Source of the DNA: DATLMR01 sp964615905
GTDB taxonomy: Bacteria; Acidobacteriota; Blastocatellia; UBA7656
Assembly: GCA_964615905.1 (NCBI GenBank)
Contig: CAZTUB010000015.1
Coordinates: 1-64,000 of the forward strand
DNA: 64,000 bases
Direction of reading: 5' to 3'
In this document: positions 8,405 through 18,500 of the stretch, in pieces
Numbering within the stretch: the first letter of the stretch is position 1
How the letters are laid out: each line of letters opens with the position of its first letter
Notes under the pieces: generated by a model
Databases searched by the model: none
Told to the model about the DNA's origin: nothing
Seen by the model: only the letters and a program-made list of their open reading frames with translations
Translations under genes and position numbers: made by a program

Positions 8405-8776
8405 ATGGAGCTGTTCTTTCGCGCACTAGCAGATCGAACGCGGCTGCGTATGCTCAATTTGCTAGGGGAGGAGATGTGTGGCTGCTTTTTAGCCGAGATA
8501 CTGCAATTAAGCAGGCCGAATATATCTCATCATCTCGCCTACCTTCAGCGGGCTGGGATCGTCGCCGCCCGCCCGGATGGGAAGTGGACGCACTATAGAA
8601 TCCTGGCCCCGGCTGACCCGCCCGCTGCGCGTATACTCGGCGAGGCACGCAACTGGATCACGCACGATAAGGAGATGCAACAGGACCACAAGCGGCTGGT
8701 CAAAGTTTGTTGCTCGTCGGAGATTCCCGTTGCGCTTCGTGGTGTGCCAAAACCGGCGATCTGGCACATTCAATAG
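8405..8776 (+). CDS. ArsR/SmtB family metalloregulator, paralogue
   Basis: A 123-residue winged-helix repressor, clearly paralogous to the one at 617-1018: FFRALADRTRLRMLNLL, then EMCGCFLAEIL (two Cys in the metal helix), the DNA-reading helix RPNISHHLAYLQRAGIV and the C-terminal KVCCSSEIP. It therefore probably senses As(III) or another thiophilic ion. It is transcribed alone; the multicopper oxidase is divergent on one side and CrcB convergent on the other. Target genes are not obvious. Confidence 0.9.
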   Translation: MELFFRALADRTRLRMLNLLGEEMCGCFLAEILQLSRPNISHHLAYLQRAGIVAARPDGKWTHYRILAPADPPAARILGEARNWITHDKEMQQDHKRLVKVCCSSEIPVALRGVPKPAIWHIQ

Positions 8777-8899
8777 AAGGGGTAGAAATATTAAAAGGCA
8801 ACTTTGCTCGCACCCACCTTATTCAAAATCAAATTATGTGGAGCTAACAACGTAGACCTCTTACGTCGAACGACAGGACATACTGCCTAATATCGGATT

Positions 8900-9277
8900 C
8901 TATATCGCTTGAGCCAGCCGCATGCCCAACCAGACCGCGAGCAGTCCGAGCAAAACACTGGCAGAGACATTGAGCGCGGCACGCCACATCTCACCATCGC
9001 GCATCAGTGCATAAGTCTCAAACGAGAAACTTGAAAAAGTTGTGTAGCCGCCCAGCACACCGGTCAGTATAGCAACGCGAACATCCGGCGATACCAGCAA
9101 CCGCGTCTCAAACAACTCTGCAAGAAACCCGATTAAGAAACTGCCCGATACGTTGATGATTAAATGGGCGTAAGGGAAGGTTGGCCGCTCAACGAAAGAA
9201 TAGACCAGCAATGAAAGTCCGTATCGGCATCCAGTTCCGATTGCGCCGCCGAGTAAAACCAAAATGATCTTGGTCAT
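8900..9277 (-). CDS. crcB: fluoride channel CrcB/Fluc
   Basis: A 125-residue membrane protein with four hydrophobic segments. The hallmark GGYTTFSSFSFE lies in the third segment, and GAIGTGCRYGLSLLV and INVSGSFLIGFL occur in the first half. Fluc channels are dual-topology dimers that export F- passively; one copy is enough for a homodimer. No fluoride riboswitch was recognised in the 150 bases upstream. Monocistronic, between arsR2 and the blaI-like gene. Confidence 0.95.
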   Translation of the reverse strand: MTKIILVLLGGAIGTGCRYGLSLLVYSFVERPTFPYAHLIINVSGSFLIGFLAELFETRLLVSPDVRVAILTGVLGGYTTFSSFSFETYALMRDGEMWRAALNVSASVLLGLLAVWLGMRLAQAI

Positions 9278-9487
9278 AGTCCGCCCGCTCGGATTCTAGC
9301 CCGCCGCGCTAATGCCATCAATCATTACCGCAAAGGCTAGTGATTTTCCAGCCGGTCTGAAAAGTACGTACTGGTTATTATCTATCTCATCTCCTATTAC
9401 CCTTTGACCTTTAAACGGCTCCCGGTCAGACGCTTCATATAGGGACCCGGTGCTTGGTAAGGTTCAAGATACTCTGCTGTAACTCTT

Positions 9488-9619
9488 AATAGTCAATGGG
9501 CTTTATGAGACAGGCTTCCGCTACAGGGTCTATTCATTCTCTAAAAGGGACTCGCGTTTGCAGCCCTTGGGCTTGATCTTCAAGAATGAATAGACCCTGG
9601 CTTTCGCTATTTGACTATT
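9488..9619. repeat. nested inverted-repeat element, MITE-like
   Basis: A perfect 17-bp inverted repeat (9524-9540 with 9583-9599, arm CAGGGTCTATTCATTCT) is nested inside an outer 9-bp pair (AATAGTCAA at 9488-9496, TTGACTATT at 9611-9619). An inner AAGGG/CCCTT pair lies in the loop. The roughly 130-base unit has no coding capacity and lies upstream of the BlaI-like gene. Consistent with a MITE or a long regulatory hairpin. The rest of 9278-9671 shows no gene. Confidence 0.6.
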
Positions 9620-9671
9620 GACGGTAGTTGCAAAGAGATAATAAGCTTTTCTTTTCAGAAATGTGATTGTT

Positions 9672-10106
9672 ATGAACAATGCTTTTAAGTTCGCTCTGAG
9701 GGGATTCCAACCCACTGGCCAGGGAATTAAGCAGGTGCTCGGCACGCTAGAGGCCGACGTGATGGATGTTCTCTGGCAGCATCCCAATCAGACTGTCACA
9801 GAGGTAGAGGAACGGCTGCGGCGGAGCCGTGAGGTAGCACATACGACGGTGCTGACGACCCTGGACCGGATGTATCGCAAAGGCTACCTGTTACGCGAGA
9901 AACAAGGGAAGGCATACATCTACTCGCCGCGATACTCGCGTGAGGAGTTTGAGCGCGGTATGGCTCAAGAAGTCTTAGGAGCGCTTATCGGCGAACTGGG
10001 TGAGCCGGTTATCTCAACCTTCATAGACCTTGTGGGAAATGACGGCGAGAGCCTGGACAAGCTCGAAGCCTTGATAAAGCAGAAGCGAGAGGAGCGGAAG
10101 TCATGA
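9672..10106 (+). CDS. BlaI/MecI-family transcriptional repressor
   Basis: Winged-helix repressor: LGTLEADVMDVLWQHP, TVTEVEERLRR, VAHTTVLTTLDRMYRKGYL and YSPRYSREEFERG match the BlaI/MecI/CopY fold. ATG 9672 was taken; a GTG at 9663 would add three residues. Its stop overlaps the start of the M56 peptidase gene by 4 bases, the usual BlaI-BlaR1 arrangement in which the peptidase triggers loss of the repressor. It probably controls the M56 gene and perhaps the following efflux operon. Confidence 0.9.
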   Translation: MNNAFKFALRGFQPTGQGIKQVLGTLEADVMDVLWQHPNQTVTEVEERLRRSREVAHTTVLTTLDRMYRKGYLLREKQGKAYIYSPRYSREEFERGMAQEVLGALIGELGEPVISTFIDLVGNDGESLDKLEALIKQKREERKS

Positions 10107-11185
10107 CCGGTTCGATCTGGCCGCTCCTGCTCGCAAGCGTAGAAAACTTCGTTCTTACGGCTGGGGCGCTTGCTATCCTGGCTTTTGCGACGGCTGCCTT
10201 TGCTCGCGCAACTTCAAGAAACTATTCCTGGCACCCGGCCACCCTCACGCGTGTTTATGCTTCTGCGCTCGTCGTTCCTCCGTTCGTATCAGCCTGGCTC
10301 GTGAGCGCGTCAATTCTGCCTGCCGTATGGCTCGGCGCGGATCGCTGGGTCGAGGAGCATGATGCCCAGCACACGCTTCACCTCCTCAACATCTTCACCG
10401 CCTCTGTTAATCCTGCCCTCTCATACACGGCTTTTGCTTTTATATTGCTCGTTGCCGTTGCAGCCGTTTACATGGCCGCAAGCGCCTACGCTCGGATAGG
10501 GAGAGTGATTCGCCGGTTAGATGTGAGCGCAGAGCCTGCCGCGCCTGAGCGCGTTAAGCAGGTAGAAGAAACCTGTAGGAAGCATGGAATCGACGTTGGC
10601 CTTGTGACGAGCCGCTATCCACTCTCCTTCGTCTGGGGTTACACGCGGTCGAAGCTCGTCGTATCAACGGGATTGTTGAACGCGCTTTCTGCCAAAGAAC
10701 TGGCAGCACTACTTGAACATGAAGCAGCGCATCACAAGCGGCGCGATAATCTCTCGAAGTGGTTGCTTTCAGTGTGTCGCTATTCGTCGCCTGTCTTTCC
10801 GTTGAACGGGCTTTTATACCGGTGGTGGGGTGAACAGGTCGAGATGGTATGCGATGAGGTAGCAGCAAGGCGAACGAGCGCGCCGGTCGAGGTCGCAGGC
10901 GCGCTTGTTCAGCTAAGGCGGCTCACGCTTGCCCGCCCATTCAAAGCACAACAGGCGGAGCTAGGTTTCCTCGCGGGGGGCGGCGACGGTTTTGAGCGCC
11001 GTGTTACAAGAGTCTTATCGTTAGCAGCTCCGGCTGAAACCACACTTACTACTAGATTGTCTCGATCTCCAGTGCGCGCCACTCTATTCTTTGGCTCGGC
11101 CTTTGCGCTTACACTTATATTCCTGTTCTGGGTATCGCCGCTGGCAATCCACCGCCTAGTCGAATCCCTTCTACATCCGTTCTAA
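10103..11185 (+). CDS. M56-family membrane metallopeptidase (BlaR1-like, no sensor domain)
   Basis: A 360-residue protein with several membrane segments in the N-terminal third, a zinc-peptidase motif LEHEAAHHKRRDN (HExxH form, HEAAH) near residue 213, and a last transmembrane helix close to the C-terminus. The penicillin-binding sensor domain of BlaR1 is missing, so the signal sensed is unknown. Translationally coupled to the BlaI-like repressor, so the pair forms a proteolytic signalling switch. The efflux module begins 42 bases downstream, which suggests control of that operon. Confidence 0.88.
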   Translation: MTGSIWPLLLASVENFVLTAGALAILAFATAAFARATSRNYSWHPATLTRVYASALVVPPFVSAWLVSASILPAVWLGADRWVEEHDAQHTLHLLNIFTASVNPALSYTAFAFILLVAVAAVYMAASAYARIGRVIRRLDVSAEPAAPERVKQVEETCRKHGIDVGLVTSRYPLSFVWGYTRSKLVVSTGLLNALSAKELAALLEHEAAHHKRRDNLSKWLLSVCRYSSPVFPLNGLLYRWWGEQVEMVCDEVAARRTSAPVEVAGALVQLRRLTLARPFKAQQAELGFLAGGGDGFERRVTRVLSLAAPAETTLTTRLSRSPVRATLFFGSAFALTLIFLFWVSPLAIHRLVESLLHPF

Positions 11186-11227
11186 TTCACGGGACAAATG
11201 GGGAAGAAAGTGAGGGGAGATACTTGA

Positions 11228-11746
11228 GTGCAAGAACTACCGATAATAGTTGGAAGAACAAGTACAAAAATGATGAGAGAACAGATGATAGTTTCAACGA
11301 GAAGATGGTCATTCCTTCAGCGCAAACGGATTTCGTTTGTTGCGCTGGCGCTTTTACTGATCGCTTTTGGCGCAGCTTGTTCGAGCAAAGACAATGCCCA
11401 TTCCAAGGAGGAGGAAGAACCGGAGGCGCGGACAGAGTTTACCGACCGGGTCGAGAACTTCTTCGAGTTTGTGCCCCTGAAGGCGGGGAAAGAGAGTCAG
11501 TTCCTTATCCACCTTACCGACCTTTCGGACGGCTCCCCTGTAGAGAAAGCCGATGTTGTGCTGACGATCCGCAATCAGACGAGCAAGGCTGAGGTAGGTC
11601 AGGTCAAAGCAAAGGTCGGCAGAGTGACCGGCATCTACGTCGCCGACGTTACTATCCCTAACCCCGGCGTGTACGACATCGAGTTTTACATAAAGAACGC
11701 GAAGCTGGATGAGCGAATGCCTCTGGCCGATTTTCAGGTGGAGTGA
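11228..11746 (+). CDS. YtkA-like periplasmic lipoprotein of efflux module A
   Basis: A 172-residue lipoprotein. A basic N-terminus and hydrophobic segment end in a lipobox (LLIAFGAACSS). An acidic linker (KEEEEPEA) is followed by an immunoglobulin-like YtkA/FixH-type domain (LTDLSDGSPVEKADVVLTI ... GIYVADVTIPNPGVYDIEF). GTG at 11228 has GGGGAG 8 bases upstream; ATG 11270 is the alternative. First gene before TolC, adaptor, CDF and RND genes. Such proteins are often encoded with heavy-metal RND systems; a role as metal chaperone or adaptor partner is inferred. Confidence 0.75.
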   Translation: MQELPIIVGRTSTKMMREQMIVSTRRWSFLQRKRISFVALALLLIAFGAACSSKDNAHSKEEEEPEARTEFTDRVENFFEFVPLKAGKESQFLIHLTDLSDGSPVEKADVVLTIRNQTSKAEVGQVKAKVGRVTGIYVADVTIPNPGVYDIEFYIKNAKLDERMPLADFQVE

Positions 11747-11759
11747 AATATCACAGGTA

Positions 11760-13067
11760 ATGATTAAACCAAGAATCTTCGCATTAGTCCTAGCCGCGCT
11801 CGCCCTTTGCCAAACGGCCGCCGCGCAGGTCGTACCGGCCGGCCGGGTGGTTCAACAGCCCGGCGCGCAGCAGGCGCAAGCTGATCTCCTGTCAGGCTCG
11901 CTTACACTTGATCGCGTCATCGACCGATTCCTCCAGCGCAACCTTTCCGTTGAGGCTTCGCGCCACCGGGTCGAAGTGGCCCGCGCCGAGCAGATCGCGG
12001 CGCGCGTCCGTCCTAACCCCGGACTCACAGTTTCAGCCGAGAACCTGAAGGTGTCGGGTGATACTCCCTTCAACCGCCTTTACGAGTTTTCGGCTACATA
12101 TTCCCAGACAATTGAGCTTGGCAGTAAGCGGAGGCTTCGGCGTGAAGTGGGTGATCTAGTTGTTTCGGTCGCCGAGGCACAGTTGGCCGACACCCTGCGC
12201 CAGCGCATGTTCGATGTGAAGCGCGCCTACTATGAAGCGGTGCTCGCTCGTTACGCGCTTTTCGCCGCTATGGAGAACCGCGCAGGGTTTGATGAGCTTA
12301 TTAAGTTCAATCGAGTTCGCTTCGAGGAAGGCGCTATAGCAGAAGGTGAATTGCTAAAAGTCACGCTTGAACGGGTGAAGTTTGATTCGGCTTTTTCCCA
12401 GGCTACACTTGCGCAGAGGCAGGCTGTGATCCGGCTGCTTGAGTTGTTGGGCGAGACTGACTTCTCCCGCGCAGAGTCGGTAGCGGGCGAGCTTAACTTT
12501 GCCGATGTGAATATTGATCTCGCCATGCTCAAGCAAACGGCGCTTGAGAATCGCCCGGATATTAAAGCGGCAGTGCTTTCAACTAATCTGGCCGAGCGCC
12601 GCACAGACCTTGAAAGAGCGCGCAACTCGATGGACATAACACCCTTTGCGGGGGTTAAGCGGGTCGGTGTTGACAACACCGTGTTGTTCGGAGTGACGAT
12701 TCCGCTGCGCATCAACGACAGGAATCAGGCGGGTATCGCTCGCGCGGCCGCCGAACAGAAAGTCGTTCAGGCTGAGCTTGCGATTGTTCGTAACCGCGCC
12801 CTCGCGGAAGTAGAAGCCGCTTACCGTGCATACGAGAGTGCGCGCGAACTGGCCGTCACATTCCAGCGAGAATTGATTCGACAGTCCGACGAGTCATACA
12901 CGATAGCGCTGGCGGCGTACCAGGAAGGAGCGACCGAATTGCTTCCACTACTTGAAGCGCAACGCACCCGCGCCGAGATTCGTCAGCAGTACTACCGCAC
13001 GCTATTCGATTATGAAACGAGCTTGCTCATGCTTGAGAGGGCAGTTGGAAAAGAAATAAGGCCATGA
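11760..13067 (+). CDS. TolC-family outer-membrane factor (CzcC/CusC-like), module A
   Basis: Outer-membrane channel of a tripartite efflux system. Signal peptide ALVLAALALCQTAAAQ, then two OEP repeats with long helices (RVEVARAEQIAARVRPNPG, LARYALFAAMENRAGFDEL). 435 residues, normal for the family. ATG 11760 was chosen because the upstream extension lies in the preceding gene. It overlaps the adaptor gene by 4 bases, so the operon is tightly coupled. Confidence 0.93.
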   Translation: MIKPRIFALVLAALALCQTAAAQVVPAGRVVQQPGAQQAQADLLSGSLTLDRVIDRFLQRNLSVEASRHRVEVARAEQIAARVRPNPGLTVSAENLKVSGDTPFNRLYEFSATYSQTIELGSKRRLRREVGDLVVSVAEAQLADTLRQRMFDVKRAYYEAVLARYALFAAMENRAGFDELIKFNRVRFEEGAIAEGELLKVTLERVKFDSAFSQATLAQRQAVIRLLELLGETDFSRAESVAGELNFADVNIDLAMLKQTALENRPDIKAAVLSTNLAERRTDLERARNSMDITPFAGVKRVGVDNTVLFGVTIPLRINDRNQAGIARAAAEQKVVQAELAIVRNRALAEVEAAYRAYESARELAVTFQRELIRQSDESYTIALAAYQEGATELLPLLEAQRTRAEIRQQYYRTLFDYETSLLMLERAVGKEIRP

Positions 13068-14434
13068 CTATAGATAGAGATAAAAGCGATACGATAATCC
13101 GTGATGACGCAGGACGCGACGAGGCGAACGAGTCTTCGACGGTATTTATTCGCAGAGTGCGCGTCTTTTTTACCTCCACGCGCAACCGGGTACTCGCGCT
13201 CCTGGCCGTTGCGGTTGCCGCCGTGCTGATTACCTTCCTAATCGTGCGCACACCGGATGACCGTGTAGAGGAAGCCGCGCCTGCGGCCGCGAGCACGACC
13301 GGCACTGTGAAGTTCCTGATGGAACAGCAGTGGCTCATAAAGATGAAGCTGGCCAAAGCTGAGCCTCAATATGTTGCACGGCAGATAACCTCTACGGGCC
13401 GAATAGTCCCGGCCGCTCGTAATCAAGCGGTGGTTGCGCCGCCCGTTGGCGGCATACTCTCAGGCGGCCAGCTCCCTCGCGTCGGCCAGCAAGTTTCTCA
13501 AGGACAGGTGCTCGCGGTATTAAATCAGAGGCCGACCGCCGCCGAGAGCGCGCAGATCGCGGCGGGCAACGCTCAACTTCGCATCGAACAGGCTCGCATA
13601 GACGCCGAGCGGCGACGGTTAGGCCAGGTCGCTAACGAAGCCCAGGTCAGGCTCAATCAAGCCAAGGTAGAATTTGATCGCGCTCAACGGCTCTACGAGC
13701 GCAAAGCATACTCCCTCCGACAGCTCCAAGCAGCGGAGGCCGACTACAAAGCCGCGCAAGCCAGTTATGCCGCCGCTACCGAGCAGTCGAAAGCGTTGGA
13801 CGGCCCGGCGGCAAGGCTCGGCTCGATTGGCGTGCAGACGAGCTATGCCGTGCGTGCTCCGATTTCGGGCATAGTCGTAAAAGTCGGCAAAGCGATGGGC
13901 GAGCAGGTAGCGCCGGGCGAGCAGATCGTCGAGATAGTCAATCTCGATACGGTCTGGGTCGAAGCGCCTATCTTCGAGCGGGACCTATCCTTCATGAGCC
14001 GCCAGGCGAAGCCCGTATTTACTACGCCTGCATATCCTGGAACTGAGTTCGCGGGAACAGTCATTGACATAGGCGCGGTCATAGATGAGCAGTCGCGGGC
14101 CACGACCGTGACTTTTGAAGTGCCGAACCGCGACCGCACGCTCCGAATAGGCATGCAGGCCAACGTCCGCATAGACGCAGGAGAAGGCGGAGAGGCCCTC
14201 GTCATCCCGAAAGAGGGGGTGCTTGAGCACGAAGGAAAACGAATTGTCTACGTGCTTTTATCGGGCGAAGAGTTCCAGCGGCGTGAGGTGATCGTAGGCG
14301 ACGAACTGGGCGACAAGGTGGCCATACTTTCAGGGATCGAGCCTGGGGAACGGGTCGTCACGCAAGGCGCTCTGCAACTCAAGCTCCAGGAACTCAAACC
14401 CGCCGACGCGGGCGCGCACTCACACGAGACATAA
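13064..14434 (+). CDS. RND periplasmic adaptor (CzcB/CusB-like), module A
   Basis: Membrane-fusion protein of 456 residues. One N-terminal transmembrane helix (VLALLAVAVAAVLITFLIV) is followed by a lipoyl half (VVAPPVGGILSG), an alpha-hairpin (EQARIDAERRRLGQVANEA), a second lipoyl half (YAVRAPISGIVVKVG) and a beta-barrel domain (VVTQGALQLKLQEL near the end). The C-terminus AHSHET is weakly His-rich. It bridges the TolC channel and the RND pump. Starts on the ATGA overlap with the TolC gene. Confidence 0.93.
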   Translation: MTIDRDKSDTIIRDDAGRDEANESSTVFIRRVRVFFTSTRNRVLALLAVAVAAVLITFLIVRTPDDRVEEAAPAAASTTGTVKFLMEQQWLIKMKLAKAEPQYVARQITSTGRIVPAARNQAVVAPPVGGILSGGQLPRVGQQVSQGQVLAVLNQRPTAAESAQIAAGNAQLRIEQARIDAERRRLGQVANEAQVRLNQAKVEFDRAQRLYERKAYSLRQLQAAEADYKAAQASYAAATEQSKALDGPAARLGSIGVQTSYAVRAPISGIVVKVGKAMGEQVAPGEQIVEIVNLDTVWVEAPIFERDLSFMSRQAKPVFTTPAYPGTEFAGTVIDIGAVIDEQSRATTVTFEVPNRDRTLRIGMQANVRIDAGEGGEALVIPKEGVLEHEGKRIVYVLLSGEEFQRREVIVGDELGDKVAILSGIEPGERVVTQGALQLKLQELKPADAGAHSHET

Positions 14435-14448
14435 CCGCAAGGATTGTT

Positions 14449-15483
14449 ATGGGAGAGCACAACCACACATATGACAGTCACGCGCACGACGATGACAGCG
14501 CCCATGCTCATTCACACGGACACGATCCTGCGCCGCACGGCCATACGCACGGCTTTGTAGACCCTTCCATCCTCACTTCGGAGCGTGGAATCTGGGCCTT
14601 GAAGTGGTCTTTTGTTGGGCTGCTCGTTACGGCAGTCCTTCAAGTAGTAGTCGTCTATCTTTCCGGCAGCGTGGCGCTGCTGGCCGATACAATTCACAAC
14701 TTCGGCGATGCGGCTACGGCGATTCCGCTCTGGATAGCTTTTAGCGTGGCCAAATGGTCGCCAACCAAGCGATTCACTTACGGCTACGGTCGTGTGGAAG
14801 ACCTCGCCGGGATAGCCATAGTGCTTACGATTCTGGCAAGCGCGGTTCTGGCAGTGTACCAATCTATTGATAGGCTTTTTCACCCACAGCAGGTCATGTA
14901 CCTGTGGGCCGTAGTCGCCGCTTCGGTCATCGGGTTTGCCGGGAACGAAGCCGTAGCGATCTTTCGCATAAGTGTTGGCAAAGAGATCGGGAGCGCGGCG
15001 CTGGTCGCTGATGGATACCATGCTCGCGTAGATGGGTTCACTAGTCTTGCGGTTCTCTTTGGCGCGCTTGGAGTCTGGCTAGACTATCCGCTCGCGGACC
15101 CACTTGTAGGCCTGTTAATCAGCGCGGCCATTTTCAAGATTCTGTGGGGTGCGGCAAAGTCGGTATTCACGCGGGTGCTCGACGGAGTAGAGCCTAATGT
15201 GGTGGACGACATCAGGAAAGTTGTAAAGGCGACGCCGCAAGTGCTTGATGTAGCCGAGGTGCGCGTTAGATGGCTTGGGCATCGTCTCGTTGCTGAAATC
15301 AATCTTGCCGTCAGGGCCGAGCTATCGGTCGCCGAGGCTCACAGGATAACTGTTGCTGCAGAGCAAGAACTGCTACATAAGCTTAGGTATTTGTCCCACG
15401 CGACAATTCACATTGATCCGGTTTCTGAATCGGGAGAAGAACACCACCGCCATGTCGAACCGGTGCATCATCTCGGGCTTTAA
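14449..15483 (+). CDS. CDF-family cation exporter (CzcD-like) with His-rich N-terminus
   Basis: A 344-residue cation diffusion facilitator. The first ~35 residues are very His/Asp-rich (HDDDSAHAHSHGHD), a likely Zn2+ buffer. Six membrane segments follow with the transport-site motifs ADTIHNFGD and ADGYHARVD (HxxxD), then a C-terminal cytoplasmic ferredoxin-like domain (VLDVAEVRVRWLGHRLVAEI). It exports Zn/Cd/Co from cytoplasm to periplasm, from where the RND pump could remove them. It lies between the adaptor and pump genes, 14 bases after the adaptor. Confidence 0.94.
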   Translation: MGEHNHTYDSHAHDDDSAHAHSHGHDPAPHGHTHGFVDPSILTSERGIWALKWSFVGLLVTAVLQVVVVYLSGSVALLADTIHNFGDAATAIPLWIAFSVAKWSPTKRFTYGYGRVEDLAGIAIVLTILASAVLAVYQSIDRLFHPQQVMYLWAVVAASVIGFAGNEAVAIFRISVGKEIGSAALVADGYHARVDGFTSLAVLFGALGVWLDYPLADPLVGLLISAAIFKILWGAAKSVFTRVLDGVEPNVVDDIRKVVKATPQVLDVAEVRVRWLGHRLVAEINLAVRAELSVAEAHRITVAAEQELLHKLRYLSHATIHIDPVSESGEEHHRHVEPVHHLGL

Positions 15484-15512
15484 ACTTTTTTCCATAGTTT
15501 CGTGTTGAATTT

Positions 15513-18500
15513 ATGCTTAATAGAATAATTCAATGGTCGCTTCATAACAGGCTGCTTGTCGTAATCGCAGCCGTCGCCTTGCTCATATACGGCGGGATAG
15601 TAACAGCGCGCTCTCATGTTGACGTGTTCCCCGATCTGACCGCGCCGACCGTCACGGTGCTGACCGAATGCCACGGCTTCGCGCCAGAAGAGGTCGAATC
15701 GCTCGTTACGCTGCCGATTGAAGCAGCCATGAACGGCACTGCGGGCGTGTTCCGCGTCAGGTCAAGCTCGGCGATTGGAATCTCAATCGTCTACGTCGAA
15801 TTTGAGTTTGATACGGACATCTATCGAGCGCGCCAGCTTGTGACAGAAAAGCTGCAACAGGTGCCTATGCCCGCAGGCGTCTCCCCACCAGTGCTCGGCC
15901 CGATCTCTTCGACTATGGGCGAGATCATGCTCATCTCGATGACCAGCAGCTCGACTTCACCGATGGAGCTGCGCTCGCTCGCCGACTGGGTTGTGCGGCC
16001 GCGATTGCTCGGCATAGGTGGAGTGTCACAGGTGACGATCATCGGCGGCGAGATGAAGCAGTATCAGGTGCTCGTCGATCCAGGCAGGCTCGCCGATTAC
16101 AGCCTCACGCTTGAGGAAGTGACCGAAGCTATCCGTGCCTCGAACGCCAACGCGGGCGGTGGTTTTCTTGAGCGGCCCAACGAAGAGTACTTGATTCGTG
16201 GCCGCGCCCGCGTCTACACGCCCGAAGACCTAGCCAACTCCGTCATCACCGTCCGGGAAGGCACGCCCATCCTCGTCAAAAATGTGGCGGAGGTAAAAAT
16301 CGGCCCTGCGCATAAGCGTGGCGAAGGCAGCTTCAACGCGCAACCGGCGGTCGTCGCCACGATCCAGAAACAGCCGAACGCAAACACCCTTGTGGTCACG
16401 GAGCAGATTGAAAAGACTTTAGCGAGTCTTAAAAGCTCGCTGCCGCCCGACGTGACTATAGACACGAAGGCATTCCAGCAGGCCGACTTTATCAACCGCG
16501 CAATATGGAACGTGGAGCGAGCGCTTGTTGAGGGCGGCGTGATGGTCATGGTCGTGCTCTTTTTGTTCTTGTGGAACTTCAGGACGACTTTCATCAGCCT
16601 CACCGCCATACCGCTCTCGCTGCTCGCGGCAGTGCTTGCGATGAATTACTTCGGCCTGAGCATTAACACGATGACGCTTGGAGGGCTTGCAATTGCCATA
16701 GGCGAACTGGTTGACGATGCAATCGTGGACGTGGAGAACGTATTTCGGAGGTTGAAGCAGAACGCGCATGCGGCCGTCCCGCAGCCCCTTGTAACGGTCA
16801 TCTACAACGCTTCATCCGAGATCAGAAACTCTATTGTTTTTGCCACGTTCATCATAGTACTCGTATTCCTGCCGCTCTTTAGTCTCGGCGGGTTCGAAGG
16901 AAGGATGTTTGCGCCGCTCGCATTCGCCTACATCATCTCGATCCTTGCCTCGCTCATCGTGGCTCTGACTGTCACGCCGGTGCTCTGTTACTTTTTGCTG
17001 GGGCGGTCTTCGGTGATACATGAGGAAAAAGATTCGCGGCTCGTCGCCTGGCTCAAAGCAAGATATGCCCGGATGCTCAACTGGTCGCTCAGGCACCCGT
17101 ACAAGATAATTGCCGCGTCGGCCGCGATGATCCTTGTCGCGGTGCTGGTCACGCCTTTTATGGGGCGCGAGTTTCTGCCCCCATTCAACGAAGGCGCGCT
17201 GAACATCAATGCCAACTTACCTCCGGGCACGTCGCTTACGGAGTCGAATCGCATTGGCAACATCATCGAAGAGATGCTGCACGAGACGCCGGAAGTCGTC
17301 TCGACAACGAGGCGGACGGGTCGCGCCGAGCTTGACGAGCACGCGGCCGGGGTTAACACGAGCGAGATTGAAGTAGTCACCCGCGAAGGCGACAGGTCAC
17401 ACCCTGAAATGATGGAAGAGATCAGGCAGAACCTCGGCAGGCTCCCCGGCGTCGAGGTCGAAGTTGGCCAGCCCATCTCGCATCGCATTGACCATCTGCT
17501 TTCGGGGACCCGCGCTCAAATAGCTATAAAGCTGTTCGGCCCCGATCTTGCCACGTTACGGACTAAGGCCGAAGAGATTCGCGCGGCGATGCAAGCGGTC
17601 CCCGGCGTCGTTGACCTCCTTGTAGAGCCGCAGGTGGGCGTCCCACAGGTGCAGGTGAACATGAACCGGCAGGCAGCGGCGGCAGTCGGCCTTCGCGCAG
17701 ACGACCTTGCCGAAACCGTTGAGACGGCCTTTAGCGGGCACGAAGTCTCTCAAGTGCTCGAAGAACAGAGAACTTATGACGTGCTGGTGCGATTCAATGA
17801 TTCTGCGCGCCAGTCGGTTGAAACAATCGCGCGCACGCTGATCGACACTCCGAGCGGGGCCAAAGTGCCGATAAGTCAGGTCGCGGAAGTTCGGGTTGAC
17901 CAGGGGCCGAATACCATCAACCGCGAGAACGTACAGCGGCGCATTATAGTTCAAGCGAACGTCGCCGACCGCGACCTGGGGAGCGTCATTGAAGACGTGC
18001 GAACCGCTATCGGGACTAAAGTGCGGTTGCCGCAGGGGTACTTCGTTCAGTACGGCGGCCAGTTTGAAGCGCAGGAGAAAGCGTCAAGGCAGATAACGCT
18101 TTTGTCGCTTGTGGCCATCGGCGGCATATTCCTTCTGCTTTACATATCGCTGAAATCGACAAGGTCCGCGCTGCTTGTGATGGCAAACCTGCCGCTCTCG
18201 CTGATAGGCGGGATCGTGATGGTCCTGCTTTCCGGCGGCACGCTTTCGGTAGCCTCGCTCGTCGGGTTCATAACCCTGTTCGGGATCGCCACGCGCAACG
18301 GTATCATGCTAATCAGCCATTACATGCACTTGATGAAAGAAGAGGGGGTCGGTTTCCGAGACGCAATTGTGCAAGGCTCGATGGAGCGCCTCAGTCCAAT
18401 TCTAATGACAGCTCTTGTAACAGGAATCGGGCTGCTGCCACTCGCGTTAGGAGCAGGCGAACCGGGCAAAGAGATTCAGCATCCGATGGCCGTTGTCATT

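Noticed and set aside
9278..9360. Fluoride riboswitch upstream of crcB
   Set aside because: Minus strand has TGATGGCAT and GCGGCGGGC-like pieces, but the conserved order and pairing of the crcB motif are not there.
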